64,000 bases of DNA from an uncultured Ruminococcus sp. (lineage in GTDB: Bacteria; Bacillota; Clostridia; Oscillospirales; Ruminococcaceae). The stretch's first letter is position 1. Every line of letters begins with the position of its first letter. The translations under genes and the position numbers were made by a program. Where the stretch lies: positions 1 to 64,000 of the forward strand of contig CAJTYV010000005.1 of the NCBI GenBank assembly GCA_910584195.1, in the 5' to 3' direction. Shown piece after piece: positions 43,457 to 53,147 of the stretch. Below the pieces are notes generated by a model. It saw nothing but the letters and a program-made list of their open reading frames with translations. It did not search any database and was not told the origin of the DNA.

Positions 43457-44848
43457 ATGAATTTTTCTGTTACTAAAGAAAAAGAATCCAAAATGCTCCC
43501 TGTGATATTTACGCTTGCACTACCTACAATGGTAGAACAGCTTCTTCAGACAGCTGTACAGTATATTGATACAGCTATGGTAGGCTCTCTCGGAACTCGC
43601 GCTACCGCTGCAGTCGGAGCCACTACTACTGTAAGCTGGCTTATTGGAAGTACTATTTCCGCTCTTGGTGTAGGTCTGCTCGCTGTTATATCGCAAGCAA
43701 TAGGAGCAGGTAAACCCGAAAAAGCGCGCAAAGCCGCAGGACAGGCGGTAACCCTCGTGCTTATTGCAGGTATTTTTTTCACGTTATTTACAGTTTCACT
43801 CAGCGGAGTTATACCTGTATGGATGCATGTTGATGCTGATATTCGAAGTCTTTCTTCAAGATATTTTCTTATTATTTATTCGACTATGCTTTTCAGAACG
43901 ACGAGCATAATATTCGGAACGGTTCTTCGTGCATCGGGTGACACTAAAACTCCCATGCTGGTAGGAGGCGCTGTTAATTTAATTAATATAGTTTTAAATT
44001 TTTTTCTTATTTATTCTACTCGTATTATAAATGTTTTTGGCAAACATATTACCGTATATGGAGCCGGATTGGGTATTGAGGGTGCGGCGGCAGCCAGTGC
44101 GGCATCCTTTATTTTTGGAGGAATAACCATAACATGTGTACTTTGGCGGCATAAAAATATTTCACCTAAAGGGCAGCGTCTTAGTCCTGATATGTTCATA
44201 CTGAAACCGTGCTTCAGAATTGCGTTTCCCAATATGCTCCAACGATTTGCAACTTCCTTGGGATATGTCGCATTTGCTTCTATGATTAATTCTTTAGGTG
44301 AAATTTCTACAGCCGCTCATACAATTGCAAACACTGTGGAATCGGCTTTTTACATTCCCGGATACGGAATGCAGACTGCGGCGGCAACTCTTTCGGGGAA
44401 CGCATGGGGCGAAGGTAACAAAAGAAAGCTTCATAAGCTGTCAAGATCAATAATACCTCTTGAGCTGATACTTATGGCGTTTTCGGGTGGGCTGCTTTTT
44501 ATACTTGCGCCTGATCTTATGAAAATATTTTCCGATAATGATGAAGTTATTTCGCTCGGTACAACTGTACTTAGAATGGTTGCAGTTTCTGAACCTTTTT
44601 ACGGAGTTCCGATAGTTATAGAAGGCATGATGCAGGGAATGGGTAAAACCGCTGCTCCATTCATATATAATATTGTTGGAATGTGGGCTGTAAGAATTGC
44701 TGGAACATTTATATGTACTCATTTTGTTAATCTCGGACTTGTGTCTGCTTGGTTCTGCATGATAGCTCATAACATGGTTCTTTTTGTATTGTTTACGATT
44801 CATTTTTCCGCTTTAAATAAAAAACTAATGCTTCATCATAAAATGTGA
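43457..44848 (+). CDS. MATE-family efflux protein (second copy)
   Basis: 463 aa, twelve helices. FTLALPTMVEQLLQTAVQYIDTAMVGSLG is the MATE opening of the NorM/DinF-like group, clearly different from the copy at 35905. Twin repeats begin near 15 and 250. RBS is weak (GGATGATAA). It stands alone with its own promoter. Confidence 0.93.
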   Translation: MNFSVTKEKESKMLPVIFTLALPTMVEQLLQTAVQYIDTAMVGSLGTRATAAVGATTTVSWLIGSTISALGVGLLAVISQAIGAGKPEKARKAAGQAVTLVLIAGIFFTLFTVSLSGVIPVWMHVDADIRSLSSRYFLIIYSTMLFRTTSIIFGTVLRASGDTKTPMLVGGAVNLINIVLNFFLIYSTRIINVFGKHITVYGAGLGIEGAAAASAASFIFGGITITCVLWRHKNISPKGQRLSPDMFILKPCFRIAFPNMLQRFATSLGYVAFASMINSLGEISTAAHTIANTVESAFYIPGYGMQTAAATLSGNAWGEGNKRKLHKLSRSIIPLELILMAFSGGLLFILAPDLMKIFSDNDEVISLGTTVLRMVAVSEPFYGVPIVIEGMMQGMGKTAAPFIYNIVGMWAVRIAGTFICTHFVNLGLVSAWFCMIAHNMVLFVLFTIHFSALNKKLMLHHKM

Positions 44849-44867
44849 ATGACATGTTCAATATAAT

Positions 44868-44950
44868 ATTATTATCGTACTATAATGCATGTTATATTAA
44901 GTTTTAGTGTGTATTATTATATTTTCCGTTTTTCATTATAGTATAATAAT
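44868..44950. repeat. AT-rich inverted repeat before the GH43 gene
   Basis: ATTATTATCGTACTATAATG (44868-44887) mirrors CATTATAGTATAATAAT (44934-44950) with one extra base, and lies just upstream of the promoter at 44954. It may end the MATE transcript or bind a regulator of the GH43 gene. Confidence 0.45.
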
Positions 44951-44953
44951 GAA

Positions 44954-44982
44954 TTGACAGTTTTAATAAATTATGATAGAAT
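44954..44982 (+). promoter_or_regulatory. Sigma-A promoter of the GH43 gene
   Basis: TTGACA (44954-44959), 17 bases, TAGAAT (44977-44982). Confidence 0.75.
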
Positions 44983-45038
44983 AAAACAAATTAATAATTC
45001 TGATTTTCTTCTATATGGAATTATCAAGGAGTGATTTT

Positions 45039-47795
45039 ATGAGTATCAAAAAAATATTTTCAGGAATTTTGACTGCTGTTATAATGCTGACAAATCCGAT
45101 TTTGCCTACAAATCAAGTAAATTCATATGCTGTCACCAATAAAGCGCGCGTATCGGTTCATGATCCATCTATTTTCAAAGATGAAAGCGGAGAATATTTT
45201 ATTTTCGGCTCTCATATTGAGGCAGCAAGATCAACCGATCTACAAAGCTGGTATAGATTTTCAAATGGTTATGCGGCTTCCGATAACGTTCTTTTCGGAA
45301 ATCTTTCTCAAAATTTGAAAAAAGCGTTTGACTGGGCAGGCGAAAATCTTGAGGATTGCGATATTACAAAACCGAATTCCAGCGGATTTGCTGTTTGGGC
45401 TCCCGATGTCATATATAATCCTGATTATATAAATAAAGATGGTTCAAAGGGTGCTTACATGATGTATTTCTGTACTACGTCAACATATATACGTTCCGTT
45501 ATAGCGTTCGGAGTATCCCCAAAACCTGAAGGACCTTATGAATTTGTCGATACGCTTATTTATTCGGGATTTACAAAAAACGACAGTTATGCTACAAGCT
45601 CTACAAAAAACGTTAACAGAAAATATACTTCTACTAATATTGATGAGCTTATTTCAAATGGACAAATTACATGGAATGACGACTGGTTTAGTGGAAACGA
45701 TTTTAACAATATGCAGTTTCCAAACGCTATTGACCCAACGATCTATTACACGCCCGATGAAAAAATGTATATGACTTATGGTTCATGGTCGGGCGGAATT
45801 TTTACTTTGGAAATCGATCCCTCAACAGGCAGATGTATTCATCCGAAAAGCGGCACGACTGCAGACGGACGCATGATTGACAGCTACTTTGGAACAAAGC
45901 TGTCAGGCGGATATCATAAATCCGGAGAAGGACCGTTCATCGAGTACAACGCTGAAACAGGATACTATTATTTATGGGTAACATATGGCGGTTTAACATC
46001 AGAAGGCGGATATAATATGCGTGTTTTTCGTTCGAAAAATCCTGATGGTCCGTATTTTGATCCGTCAGGGAAATCGGCAATTATGAATGCGAATACAGAT
46101 CTCGATTCAGTCGGACTTAAAGTTATGGGAAACTATAGATTCAGCAGTTTAAATAAGGCATATATGGCTCCCGGTCATAATTCCGTCCTTAAAGACGACG
46201 ATGGTAAATGGTATCTTATAAATCATACTCGTTTTGATGACGGTTACGAATTTCATGAGGTACGCGTGCATTCCATGTATTTTAACAGCGAGGGCTGGCC
46301 TGTTGTAGCGCCTTATGAATACAGCGGAGATGAAATTTCCGACAGCGGTTATGATGTTACCGACATTGCAGGTGATTATGAATTTATTAATCACGGCAGC
46401 GATACAAGTAAAACAATTCATGGTTATATTAATATTAAACTTAACGAGGACGGTACAGTTAGCGGAGCTGTCTCCGGTACTTGGGAGCAGGATGCGGACT
46501 CTGCACATGCATCCTTTGTGATAAACGGTCAGCGATATGACGGAGTTTTTCTTGCTGCTCAGGATGAAACGGGAAAGGAAAAGAAAGTTATGTCCTTTAC
46601 TGCGGTCGGCAGTAATAATCAAACTATATGGGGTGTTCAAACAAGAGCATATGCAGGAACAGATCGTACTGTTCCTGCCGATTATACAAATTCAGAAAGC
46701 AGTATCGTATATAATGCCGATTCAGTATCAAGCGGAAAAAACATTAGGAATATCGGTGATACGGAACTTCTCAGCGGCGTGTCATACTTTATTTCAAATA
46801 AAAACAGCGGACTTCTTCTTGAAGTTGAAAACGGACTTACATCAGAAGGTACAAACGTTCAACAGTGGGAAAAGAATGTCGGTCCTCATCATGAATGGCG
46901 AATTACAGACCTTGGAAACGGATATTGTAAAATTTCACTGATGTCGGATGAGTCAATGGCTCTTACAGTTGACGGAAACAGTTCGAAAGACGGGCTGAAC
47001 ATTATGCTCTCAAAATATTCCGAAGCAGATAATCAGCAGTTCAAGCTTGTCAAAGATGGTTATTACTATGGTATTGTTTCAAAATGCTCTGGTGATACCG
47101 CAGGACTTGACGTATACGAATGGAGTGTTGAAAACGGCGGGAACGTCAACCAATGGAACTATTGGGGCGGCGATTGTCAGTTATGGAAAATAAGTCCTGT
47201 TTATCCGGCAGTAAACAATGGTTTTTATACGCTTCGAAACGTAAATTCAAGTAAGTATATTTCAGTTTTAGAGGATAATGTCATTCAGGACAGCCATGCC
47301 GATATATGGTCGTTTAAAAATCTTGGAAACGATATATATTCTATTACGGATCTAAATGGAAACGCACTCACAGTCGAAAATAAAAATGATAGTGATGGAA
47401 ATAATATCTATGTTTCCGCATATAAAGAAGCAGACGAACAGAAATTTTATGTACAATGCAACAAAGACGGTTCGTATTCTATTCTTTCAGTTGTTTCTGA
47501 CGGTAAATCATGTCTTGACGTTTATGAGATTAGTACTGAGGACAACGCTAATATCTGTCAATGGAATTTTTGGGGCGGTGATGGTCAAAAATTTGTTATC
47601 GAACCGTCTGTGGAAGAAAAAATTATTGGGGATGTCAACGCAGACGGAAAATTTTCTGTTGCAGACCTTGTTATGGCAGAGAAATATCTTCTCGGAAGCG
47701 ACAATAAGCTTAACGACTGGAAAGTGGGAGATCTTTGCGAGGACGGCATATTCGATATATTTGATCTGATTGCAATGAGAAAACTTGTTAAATAA
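45039..47795 (+). CDS. Secreted GH43 glycosidase (arabinanase-like) with ricin-type repeats and dockerin
   Basis: 918 aa from ATG 45039, behind AAGGAG; the frame open from 45015 has no RBS. Signal peptide (1-31), GH43 five-blade propeller (about 36-390) with SVHDPSIF (catalytic base Asp), AIDPTIYY (pKa Asp) and GEGPFIEY (acid Glu), then a beta domain (about 415-525), two ricin/CBM13 blocks (about 577-860) with QQW/NQW motifs, and a dockerin (about 861-918; DVNADGKFSVADLV). It probably acts on arabinan side chains. The dockerin sequence is clearly unlike those at 18486 and 26114. Confidence 0.9.
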   Translation: MSIKKIFSGILTAVIMLTNPILPTNQVNSYAVTNKARVSVHDPSIFKDESGEYFIFGSHIEAARSTDLQSWYRFSNGYAASDNVLFGNLSQNLKKAFDWAGENLEDCDITKPNSSGFAVWAPDVIYNPDYINKDGSKGAYMMYFCTTSTYIRSVIAFGVSPKPEGPYEFVDTLIYSGFTKNDSYATSSTKNVNRKYTSTNIDELISNGQITWNDDWFSGNDFNNMQFPNAIDPTIYYTPDEKMYMTYGSWSGGIFTLEIDPSTGRCIHPKSGTTADGRMIDSYFGTKLSGGYHKSGEGPFIEYNAETGYYYLWVTYGGLTSEGGYNMRVFRSKNPDGPYFDPSGKSAIMNANTDLDSVGLKVMGNYRFSSLNKAYMAPGHNSVLKDDDGKWYLINHTRFDDGYEFHEVRVHSMYFNSEGWPVVAPYEYSGDEISDSGYDVTDIAGDYEFINHGSDTSKTIHGYINIKLNEDGTVSGAVSGTWEQDADSAHASFVINGQRYDGVFLAAQDETGKEKKVMSFTAVGSNNQTIWGVQTRAYAGTDRTVPADYTNSESSIVYNADSVSSGKNIRNIGDTELLSGVSYFISNKNSGLLLEVENGLTSEGTNVQQWEKNVGPHHEWRITDLGNGYCKISLMSDESMALTVDGNSSKDGLNIMLSKYSEADNQQFKLVKDGYYYGIVSKCSGDTAGLDVYEWSVENGGNVNQWNYWGGDCQLWKISPVYPAVNNGFYTLRNVNSSKYISVLEDNVIQDSHADIWSFKNLGNDIYSITDLNGNALTVENKNDSDGNNIYVSAYKEADEQKFYVQCNKDGSYSILSVVSDGKSCLDVYEISTEDNANICQWNFWGGDGQKFVIEPSVEEKIIGDVNADGKFSVADLVMAEKYLLGSDNKLNDWKVGDLCEDGIFDIFDLIAMRKLVK

Positions 47796-47850
47796 CCGAA
47801 TAAATACAAATCAAACCACCTATCTTATATAAAATATCACTTTAACACTC

Positions 47851-47879
47851 TTGACTTTTATTTGAGACTGTGTTATAAT
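47851..47879 (+). promoter_or_regulatory. Sigma-A promoter of the DUF1292 gene
   Basis: TTGACT (47851-47856), 17 bases, TATAAT (47874-47879). Confidence 0.75.
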
Positions 47880-48006
47880 TTAAAATATAAATTATGAGTG
47901 ATATGCTGTTGTGCTGTATGAGGATTAATATAACAGAAACAATAAAAAATCTTGATACATGATGCACAATAATGAATTACATAATTGAAATATGGAGGTG
48001 TTATTT

Positions 48007-48306
48007 ATGAACGAACTTAATAACAATAATGTTCCTGATGAGGAAAATGAAAACTATATCACACTTGTTGATGATAACGGCAAGGAGGTTTCTTTTGAAA
48101 TAATCGGTACTCTCGAATACTTGGAACGCTGGTTTGCCGTTCTTATTCCATTTGACGAAGAAGATGACGGTGTTGTTATTCTCGAAATGATTGCTACAGA
48201 CGATCCTGATTATGATGAATTCGTAGGAATTGACGATGAGAATCTTCTTAACGAAGTTTTTGATGAATTTAAGAAAAGTTATAATGGAGAATATGAATTT
48301 GAATAA
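48007..48306 (+). CDS. DUF1292 protein (YrzB-like)
   Basis: 99 aa from ATG 48007, after GGAGGTG; a longer frame from 47992 starts inside that RBS. Very acidic. YITLVDDNGKEVSFEIIGTLEYLERWFAVLIP and FVGIDDENLLNEVFDEF are the DUF1292 pattern, whose role is unknown though the gene often sits near mltG/ruvX in Firmicutes. Here it is alone, before secA. Confidence 0.9.
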   Translation: MNELNNNNVPDEENENYITLVDDNGKEVSFEIIGTLEYLERWFAVLIPFDEEDDGVVILEMIATDDPDYDEFVGIDDENLLNEVFDEFKKSYNGEYEFE

Positions 48307-48336
48307 TCTATAAATAATGAAGTTCTTCTCAGTTTA

Positions 48337-48375
48337 TCGAAAAGTCAAGCAAAAGCTTGGCTTTTTCGATTTTTA
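48337..48375 (+). terminator. Terminator after the DUF1292 gene
   Basis: TCGAAAAGTCAAGC (48337-48350), loop AAAA, GCTTGGCTTTTTCGA, then TTTTT. Its complement is nearly the same as the hairpin at 14-41. Confidence 0.85.
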
Positions 48376-48435
48376 AGGACTTGTTCATGTCATTTAGGGA
48401 AATATTGAAAACGTATAAAATCAATAAATCGGGTA

Positions 48436-48464
48436 TTGACAAAAAATAAAAAATGTAGTACAAT
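48436..48464 (+). promoter_or_regulatory. Sigma-A promoter of secA
   Basis: TTGACA (48436-48441), 17 bases, TACAAT (48459-48464). Confidence 0.78.
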
Positions 48465-48510
48465 ATATAATATGTATAACTATATTTAAATAAAGGCGGT
48501 AAACAGACAA

Positions 48511-51264
48511 ATGGGACTTTTTAAAAATATCTTCGGTGCAAACGCTTACTCAAACAGAGAGCTTAAGCGTATTGAGCCTATTAAAAATAAGGTTCTTGAG
48601 CTTGAGGATGAATATTCTCAGCTTTCAGACGCAGAACTGAAAGCTAAAACTCCTGAATTCAGAGACAGGCTCGAATCGGGAGAAACTCTTGACGATATTC
48701 TTCCGGAGGCTCTTGCAACGGTGCGTGAGGGCGCTTGGCGTGTTCTCGAAAAGAAACCCTATCCCGTGCAGATAATAGGCGCTATCGTTCTTCATCAAGG
48801 ACGTATTGCCGAAATGAAAACAGGTGAAGGTAAAACTCTCGTTGCCTGTGTTGCCTCTTATTTAAACGCTCTTTCGGGCAAGGGCGTTCATGTTGTTACA
48901 GTAAACGATTATCTTGCAAAAACCCAGGCTGAAGAAATGGGCAAGGTTTTGCGCTGGCTTGGACTTACCGTTGGATGTATTCTGCATGGTCTTAATAACG
49001 ATGAACGGCGAGCCGCTTACAGGTGCGATGTTACATACGCTACAAATAATGAGCTCGGATTCGATTACCTTCGTGACAACATGGTAACACACAAGGAGCA
49101 GCGTGTTCAGCGTGAACCGAATTTCGCCATCGTAGACGAGGTGGATTCTATTCTTATAGACGAAGCTCGTACTCCTCTTATAATTTCCGGAAAAGGTGAT
49201 AAATCTACCGATTTATATGCTATTGCCGACCGTTTTGCCAAAACGCTTACTCCAACAACTGTTGTCGAAATGGATGATAAGGCAGATCAGGACTCTATCA
49301 ATGAAACTGCCGATTACATCATTGACGAAAAAGCTAAAACTGCTACTATCACTCAGCGTGGTGTAAAAAAAGCCGAAGAAGTATTCCGTATTGAAAATCT
49401 TATGGATCCTGACAATATGACGCTTCTCCACCATATAAATCAGGCTATTAAGGCTAACGGTATCATGAAAAACGAAATAGATTACGTTGTTCAGGATGGT
49501 GAGATCATCATTGTAGACGAATTTACGGGTCGTCTCATGCTCGGACGCCGTTTCAATGACGGCTTGCATCAGGCAATTGAAGCCAAAGAGGGAGTGAAGA
49601 TCAAAAGCGAATCGAAAACGCTTGCTACAATCACTTTCCAGAATTTCTTTCGTCTCTACAACAAGCTTTCAGGCATGACCGGTACTGCGATGACCGAAGA
49701 GGATGAATTCAAGGAAATATATAAACTTGACGTTATCGCTATACCTACAAATAAACCCGTTATTCGTATCGACCACAACGATCAGGTCTATACAACTGAA
49801 AAAGGCAAATATTCCGCTATTATTGACAAGATTATTGAATGTCATGATAAAGGGCAGCCTATTCTTGTGGGTACTGTTTCCATTGAAAAATCCGAACTTC
49901 TTTCGGCTATGCTCAAGCGAAAAGGAGTTAAGCATGAAGTGCTCAATGCTAAACATCATGCCAAGGAAGCAGAGATCGTTGCACAAGCCGGAAAATACGG
50001 AGCGGTTACTATAGCTACCAATATGGCAGGTCGTGGTACCGATATTATGCTGGGAGGCAACGCCGAATTTCTTGCACGTGCAGAACTCAGAAAACGCGAA
50101 ATACCCGAAGATATAATTTCCGAAGCAATTGGATTTGCAGATACCGAAAACGAGCAGATACTCGCTGCAAGAAAGCTTTATCAGGAGCTTTATAACAAGT
50201 ATAATATCGAAGTGAAGGAAAAAGCTGAAAAAGTACGTGAAGTCGGCGGTCTTTTCATTCTCGGTACAGAACGTCACGAATCAAGACGTATAGATAATCA
50301 GCTCAGAGGTCGTTCGGGACGTCAGGGCGACGAGGGCGAAAGCTGCTTTTTCCTCTCTATCGAGGACGACCTTATGCGTATTTTCGCCGGTGACCGCCTT
50401 GAAAATATGATGAGGATGTTTAATGTTGAAGAAACTATGCCTATTGAAAGCAAGGCTCTTACTCGTATTATCGAATCCTCACAGAAAAAGGTAGAAGGAC
50501 GCAACTTCAGCATACGTAAGAATGTCCTTAACTATGATGACGTAATGAACACTCAGCGTGAGATTATTTACAAACAGCGTTCACAGGTTCTTGACGGCGA
50601 AGACCTCCATAAAGATATTCTTAAAATGATGGAAGAACTTATTTCCGCCACTGTGAATATTTATCTTTCAGACGAGGACGAGCGTGAAAACTGGAACATG
50701 GTCGGCTTGAAGGAATATTTCCTCGGTTGGCTTATAAGTGAAGAAGATTTGGACTTCACCGAAGAAGAACTGAAAACGGTCACTCGTGAAGAAATTACCA
50801 ATGCTCTCAATGAGAAATGTGGAGAGATATATCAGGCTAAGGAAGATGAATACGGCAGCGAAGTCATCCGTGAAGTTGAACGTGTCATTCTTCTTAAAGT
50901 CGTTGACACCAAGTGGATGTCACATATCGATGATATGGAAGAACTCAAAAAAGGTATCGGTCTTCGTTCATATGGACAAAAGAATCCTGTTATCGAATAT
51001 CGTTATGAGGGCTTCGAAATGTTTGACGCTATGGTCGAATCGATCCGTGAAGAAACTGTCCGTGCGCTCTTGACTGTTAAGCTGAGAAAAAATGAAGCGC
51101 CTGAAAGAGAACAGGTGGCTAAACCTGATGCACCAAATGCCGGTTCAGGTGATGGCAGCTTCTCTGAACAGGCATCTTCCAAGAAAATTGGCGATAACGA
51201 TCCATGTCCGTGCAGAAGCGGAAAAAAATACAAAAAATGCTGTAAGCTCAAGGAAAATAATTAA
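48511..51264 (+). CDS. secA: Preprotein translocase ATPase SecA
   Basis: 917 aa. Walker A MKTGEGKTLVA (about 106), IVDEVDSILIDEARTPL (about 210), GTDIMLGGN and the RGRSGRQGDEG arm are all intact. The C-terminus ends in the zinc SEC-C motif DPCPCRSGKKYKKCC (about 898-912), which binds SecB or ribosomes in other bacteria. It drives protein export through SecYEG, needed for the secreted dockerin enzymes nearby. Unusual insert DLDFTEEEL near 750 is normal for clostridial SecA. Confidence 0.97.
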   Translation: MGLFKNIFGANAYSNRELKRIEPIKNKVLELEDEYSQLSDAELKAKTPEFRDRLESGETLDDILPEALATVREGAWRVLEKKPYPVQIIGAIVLHQGRIAEMKTGEGKTLVACVASYLNALSGKGVHVVTVNDYLAKTQAEEMGKVLRWLGLTVGCILHGLNNDERRAAYRCDVTYATNNELGFDYLRDNMVTHKEQRVQREPNFAIVDEVDSILIDEARTPLIISGKGDKSTDLYAIADRFAKTLTPTTVVEMDDKADQDSINETADYIIDEKAKTATITQRGVKKAEEVFRIENLMDPDNMTLLHHINQAIKANGIMKNEIDYVVQDGEIIIVDEFTGRLMLGRRFNDGLHQAIEAKEGVKIKSESKTLATITFQNFFRLYNKLSGMTGTAMTEEDEFKEIYKLDVIAIPTNKPVIRIDHNDQVYTTEKGKYSAIIDKIIECHDKGQPILVGTVSIEKSELLSAMLKRKGVKHEVLNAKHHAKEAEIVAQAGKYGAVTIATNMAGRGTDIMLGGNAEFLARAELRKREIPEDIISEAIGFADTENEQILAARKLYQELYNKYNIEVKEKAEKVREVGGLFILGTERHESRRIDNQLRGRSGRQGDEGESCFFLSIEDDLMRIFAGDRLENMMRMFNVEETMPIESKALTRIIESSQKKVEGRNFSIRKNVLNYDDVMNTQREIIYKQRSQVLDGEDLHKDILKMMEELISATVNIYLSDEDERENWNMVGLKEYFLGWLISEEDLDFTEEELKTVTREEITNALNEKCGEIYQAKEDEYGSEVIREVERVILLKVVDTKWMSHIDDMEELKKGIGLRSYGQKNPVIEYRYEGFEMFDAMVESIREETVRALLTVKLRKNEAPEREQVAKPDAPNAGSGDGSFSEQASSKKIGDNDPCPCRSGKKYKKCCKLKENN

Positions 51265-51332
51265 TAGACATATTCGGGCAGAAATTTCGTCTGCCTGCAT
51301 TTAGGCGACAAAATATTTTAAGAGGTGTAATT

Positions 51333-52364
51333 ATGAAAAAAACAGCAATTCTTTTAGCATTGTGTATGGCGGCTCTTTCAGGCTGCGGACGTGTAGACTC
51401 TGTTGATGTTGACAGTGACCTCCAACCATTTGAGATTGAAAAAACGACTTCGGAATCAGATGATTCCGATTCCGCCGTAGTTCCTTCGGCTGCTGTAACA
51501 ACAGTATCCGGTGAAATTCAAGCAGGTGTAACGACTGTTAAAACAGGCGCCGTAAATCTTATAAAAAGAACAGGCGTGGTTACTGCTGCAAAAAGAACGG
51601 CTGCTCCAAGCAGAGGTACCGTTCGTGTTCCCTCTCGTCCGAACAATACTCAAAGACCTGTCCGAACAACTTCTGCCGCTACCGTAACTACAGCTGTCGT
51701 AACGTCTGCAATCGTAGTAACTGAACCTCCTGTAACAACTATTCCTGATTCTGAAAATCCCGCAGTTGTTGTAAGGGATGATATGACTTGCCGCGTAGGG
51801 GAAAACAGCATCTCTGTAACTTATAAGGGTGAACCGGTTCAGAATATCCAGATTTCTACTGATTTTATGCTTGATGCCTATGCCAATGGGAATACTGATT
51901 CATCTGTTCTCCTTAATATTAACGATTATGACTTTGACGGACATTACGATTTATTTGTTCCTCAGTCAAGTGACAATTTTAATACTTACGGAAAATACCT
52001 TCGTTTTAACCCCGAAACAAACGTATTTGAAGAATGGTCTGCAATTAACGGTATCTCCACTGCTGCGCTTACATCTGCCGAAGACGGTACTCTTACGTCA
52101 ACTGTAAAAACAAATGATACCGAATATGAGGAAAAAACTTACAAGTGGCAGACAGTCAATGAGGAAACAGGAGAAAAACAGCTTACTCTTATTCGCAAGA
52201 AGAAACAATTCTTACTTGATACCGCAGCTCCGTACGATATTTATATTGATTATTATGAATATACAAACGGAACAGAGGAGATAGTAAAGCGCGAAAAGCA
52301 TATTTATGATGAAAATAATCAGTATGTCGGTGTTGAAGAGATCCCGATTGAATGGACTATTTAA
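51333..52364 (+). CDS. Lipoprotein with Thr-rich stalk and XAC2610-like C-terminal domain
   Basis: 343 aa. Lipobox LSGC at residues 16-19. Residues about 30-150 are a low-complexity Thr/Ser/Val/Pro stalk (VTTVKTG, TTSAATVTT). The C-terminal part (about 155-343) has NINDYDFDGHYDLFVPQ, an FG-GAP/EF-like calcium loop, and is paralogous to the lipoprotein at 54033. Cell-surface anchored. Function unknown. Confidence 0.8.
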   Translation: MKKTAILLALCMAALSGCGRVDSVDVDSDLQPFEIEKTTSESDDSDSAVVPSAAVTTVSGEIQAGVTTVKTGAVNLIKRTGVVTAAKRTAAPSRGTVRVPSRPNNTQRPVRTTSAATVTTAVVTSAIVVTEPPVTTIPDSENPAVVVRDDMTCRVGENSISVTYKGEPVQNIQISTDFMLDAYANGNTDSSVLLNINDYDFDGHYDLFVPQSSDNFNTYGKYLRFNPETNVFEEWSAINGISTAALTSAEDGTLTSTVKTNDTEYEEKTYKWQTVNEETGEKQLTLIRKKKQFLLDTAAPYDIYIDYYEYTNGTEEIVKREKHIYDENNQYVGVEEIPIEWTI

Positions 52365-52367
52365 ATA

Positions 52368-53144
52368 ATGTCAGGTTACAGCGTTTTTGCACGTTATTAT
52401 GACAGTTTGACGTCAAACATTGATTATGGAAAACGTGCAGATTATTTTCATAGTATTATAAAATTATTTAAAAAGACCGACGGGAATATCCTCCTCGACC
52501 TCGCATGCGGAACAGGCAGTATTTCTGAAGAAATGGCGAAAAGAGGATACGATGTTATCGGTGTTGACAATTCAGATGAAATGTTGGGAATTGCTTTAAA
52601 TAAAAAATTTGAAACCATGCTCAATATTCAATATCTTTGTCAAGATATGCGCAGTCTTGATTTATACGGCTCTGTTGACGTAACTATATGTGCGCTTGAC
52701 AGCATAAATCATTTGAAAAAAATCTCTGATGTGAAAAAAGTTTTCAGAAATGTCGCATTATTTTCAGAGCCTGACGCACTGTTTGTTTTTGATGTTAACA
52801 CACTTCACAAACACAGAAATATACTTGCAAACAACACATTCACCTATGAAACGGACAATGTTTTCTGTGTATGGGAAAATACTCTTATTCGTGAAACTGA
52901 TGAAGTAAAAATGAATCTTGAGTTTTTTGAACTTGAAGAAAACGGAATGTATTCACGCAGTTCGGACAGTTTTTCAGAAATGGCGTACAGTGAAAAAAGT
53001 ATAGAATTAACATTAAAAGAATGCGGTTTTGATATATTGGGGAAGTACGGAGACGACACGCTCGCTCCCCCTGCCGCTGATTCTCAGCGTATCGTCTATG
53101 CAGCTCGGTGTATAAGCAGCGGACAGATTCTTCGAAAGGAATAA
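52368..53144 (+). CDS. Class I SAM-dependent methyltransferase
   Basis: 258 aa. DLACGTGSISEEMAKRGYDVIGVDNSDEML (about 42-72) is the SAM site, followed by VTICALDSINHL. It begins 3 bases after the lipoprotein stop and ends 3 bases before hslO. The family (YodH/UbiE-like, often with rRNA or small-molecule targets) does not fix the substrate. Confidence 0.88.
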   Translation: MSGYSVFARYYDSLTSNIDYGKRADYFHSIIKLFKKTDGNILLDLACGTGSISEEMAKRGYDVIGVDNSDEMLGIALNKKFETMLNIQYLCQDMRSLDLYGSVDVTICALDSINHLKKISDVKKVFRNVALFSEPDALFVFDVNTLHKHRNILANNTFTYETDNVFCVWENTLIRETDEVKMNLEFFELEENGMYSRSSDSFSEMAYSEKSIELTLKECGFDILGKYGDDTLAPPAADSQRIVYAARCISSGQILRKE

Positions 53145-53147
53145 TAT

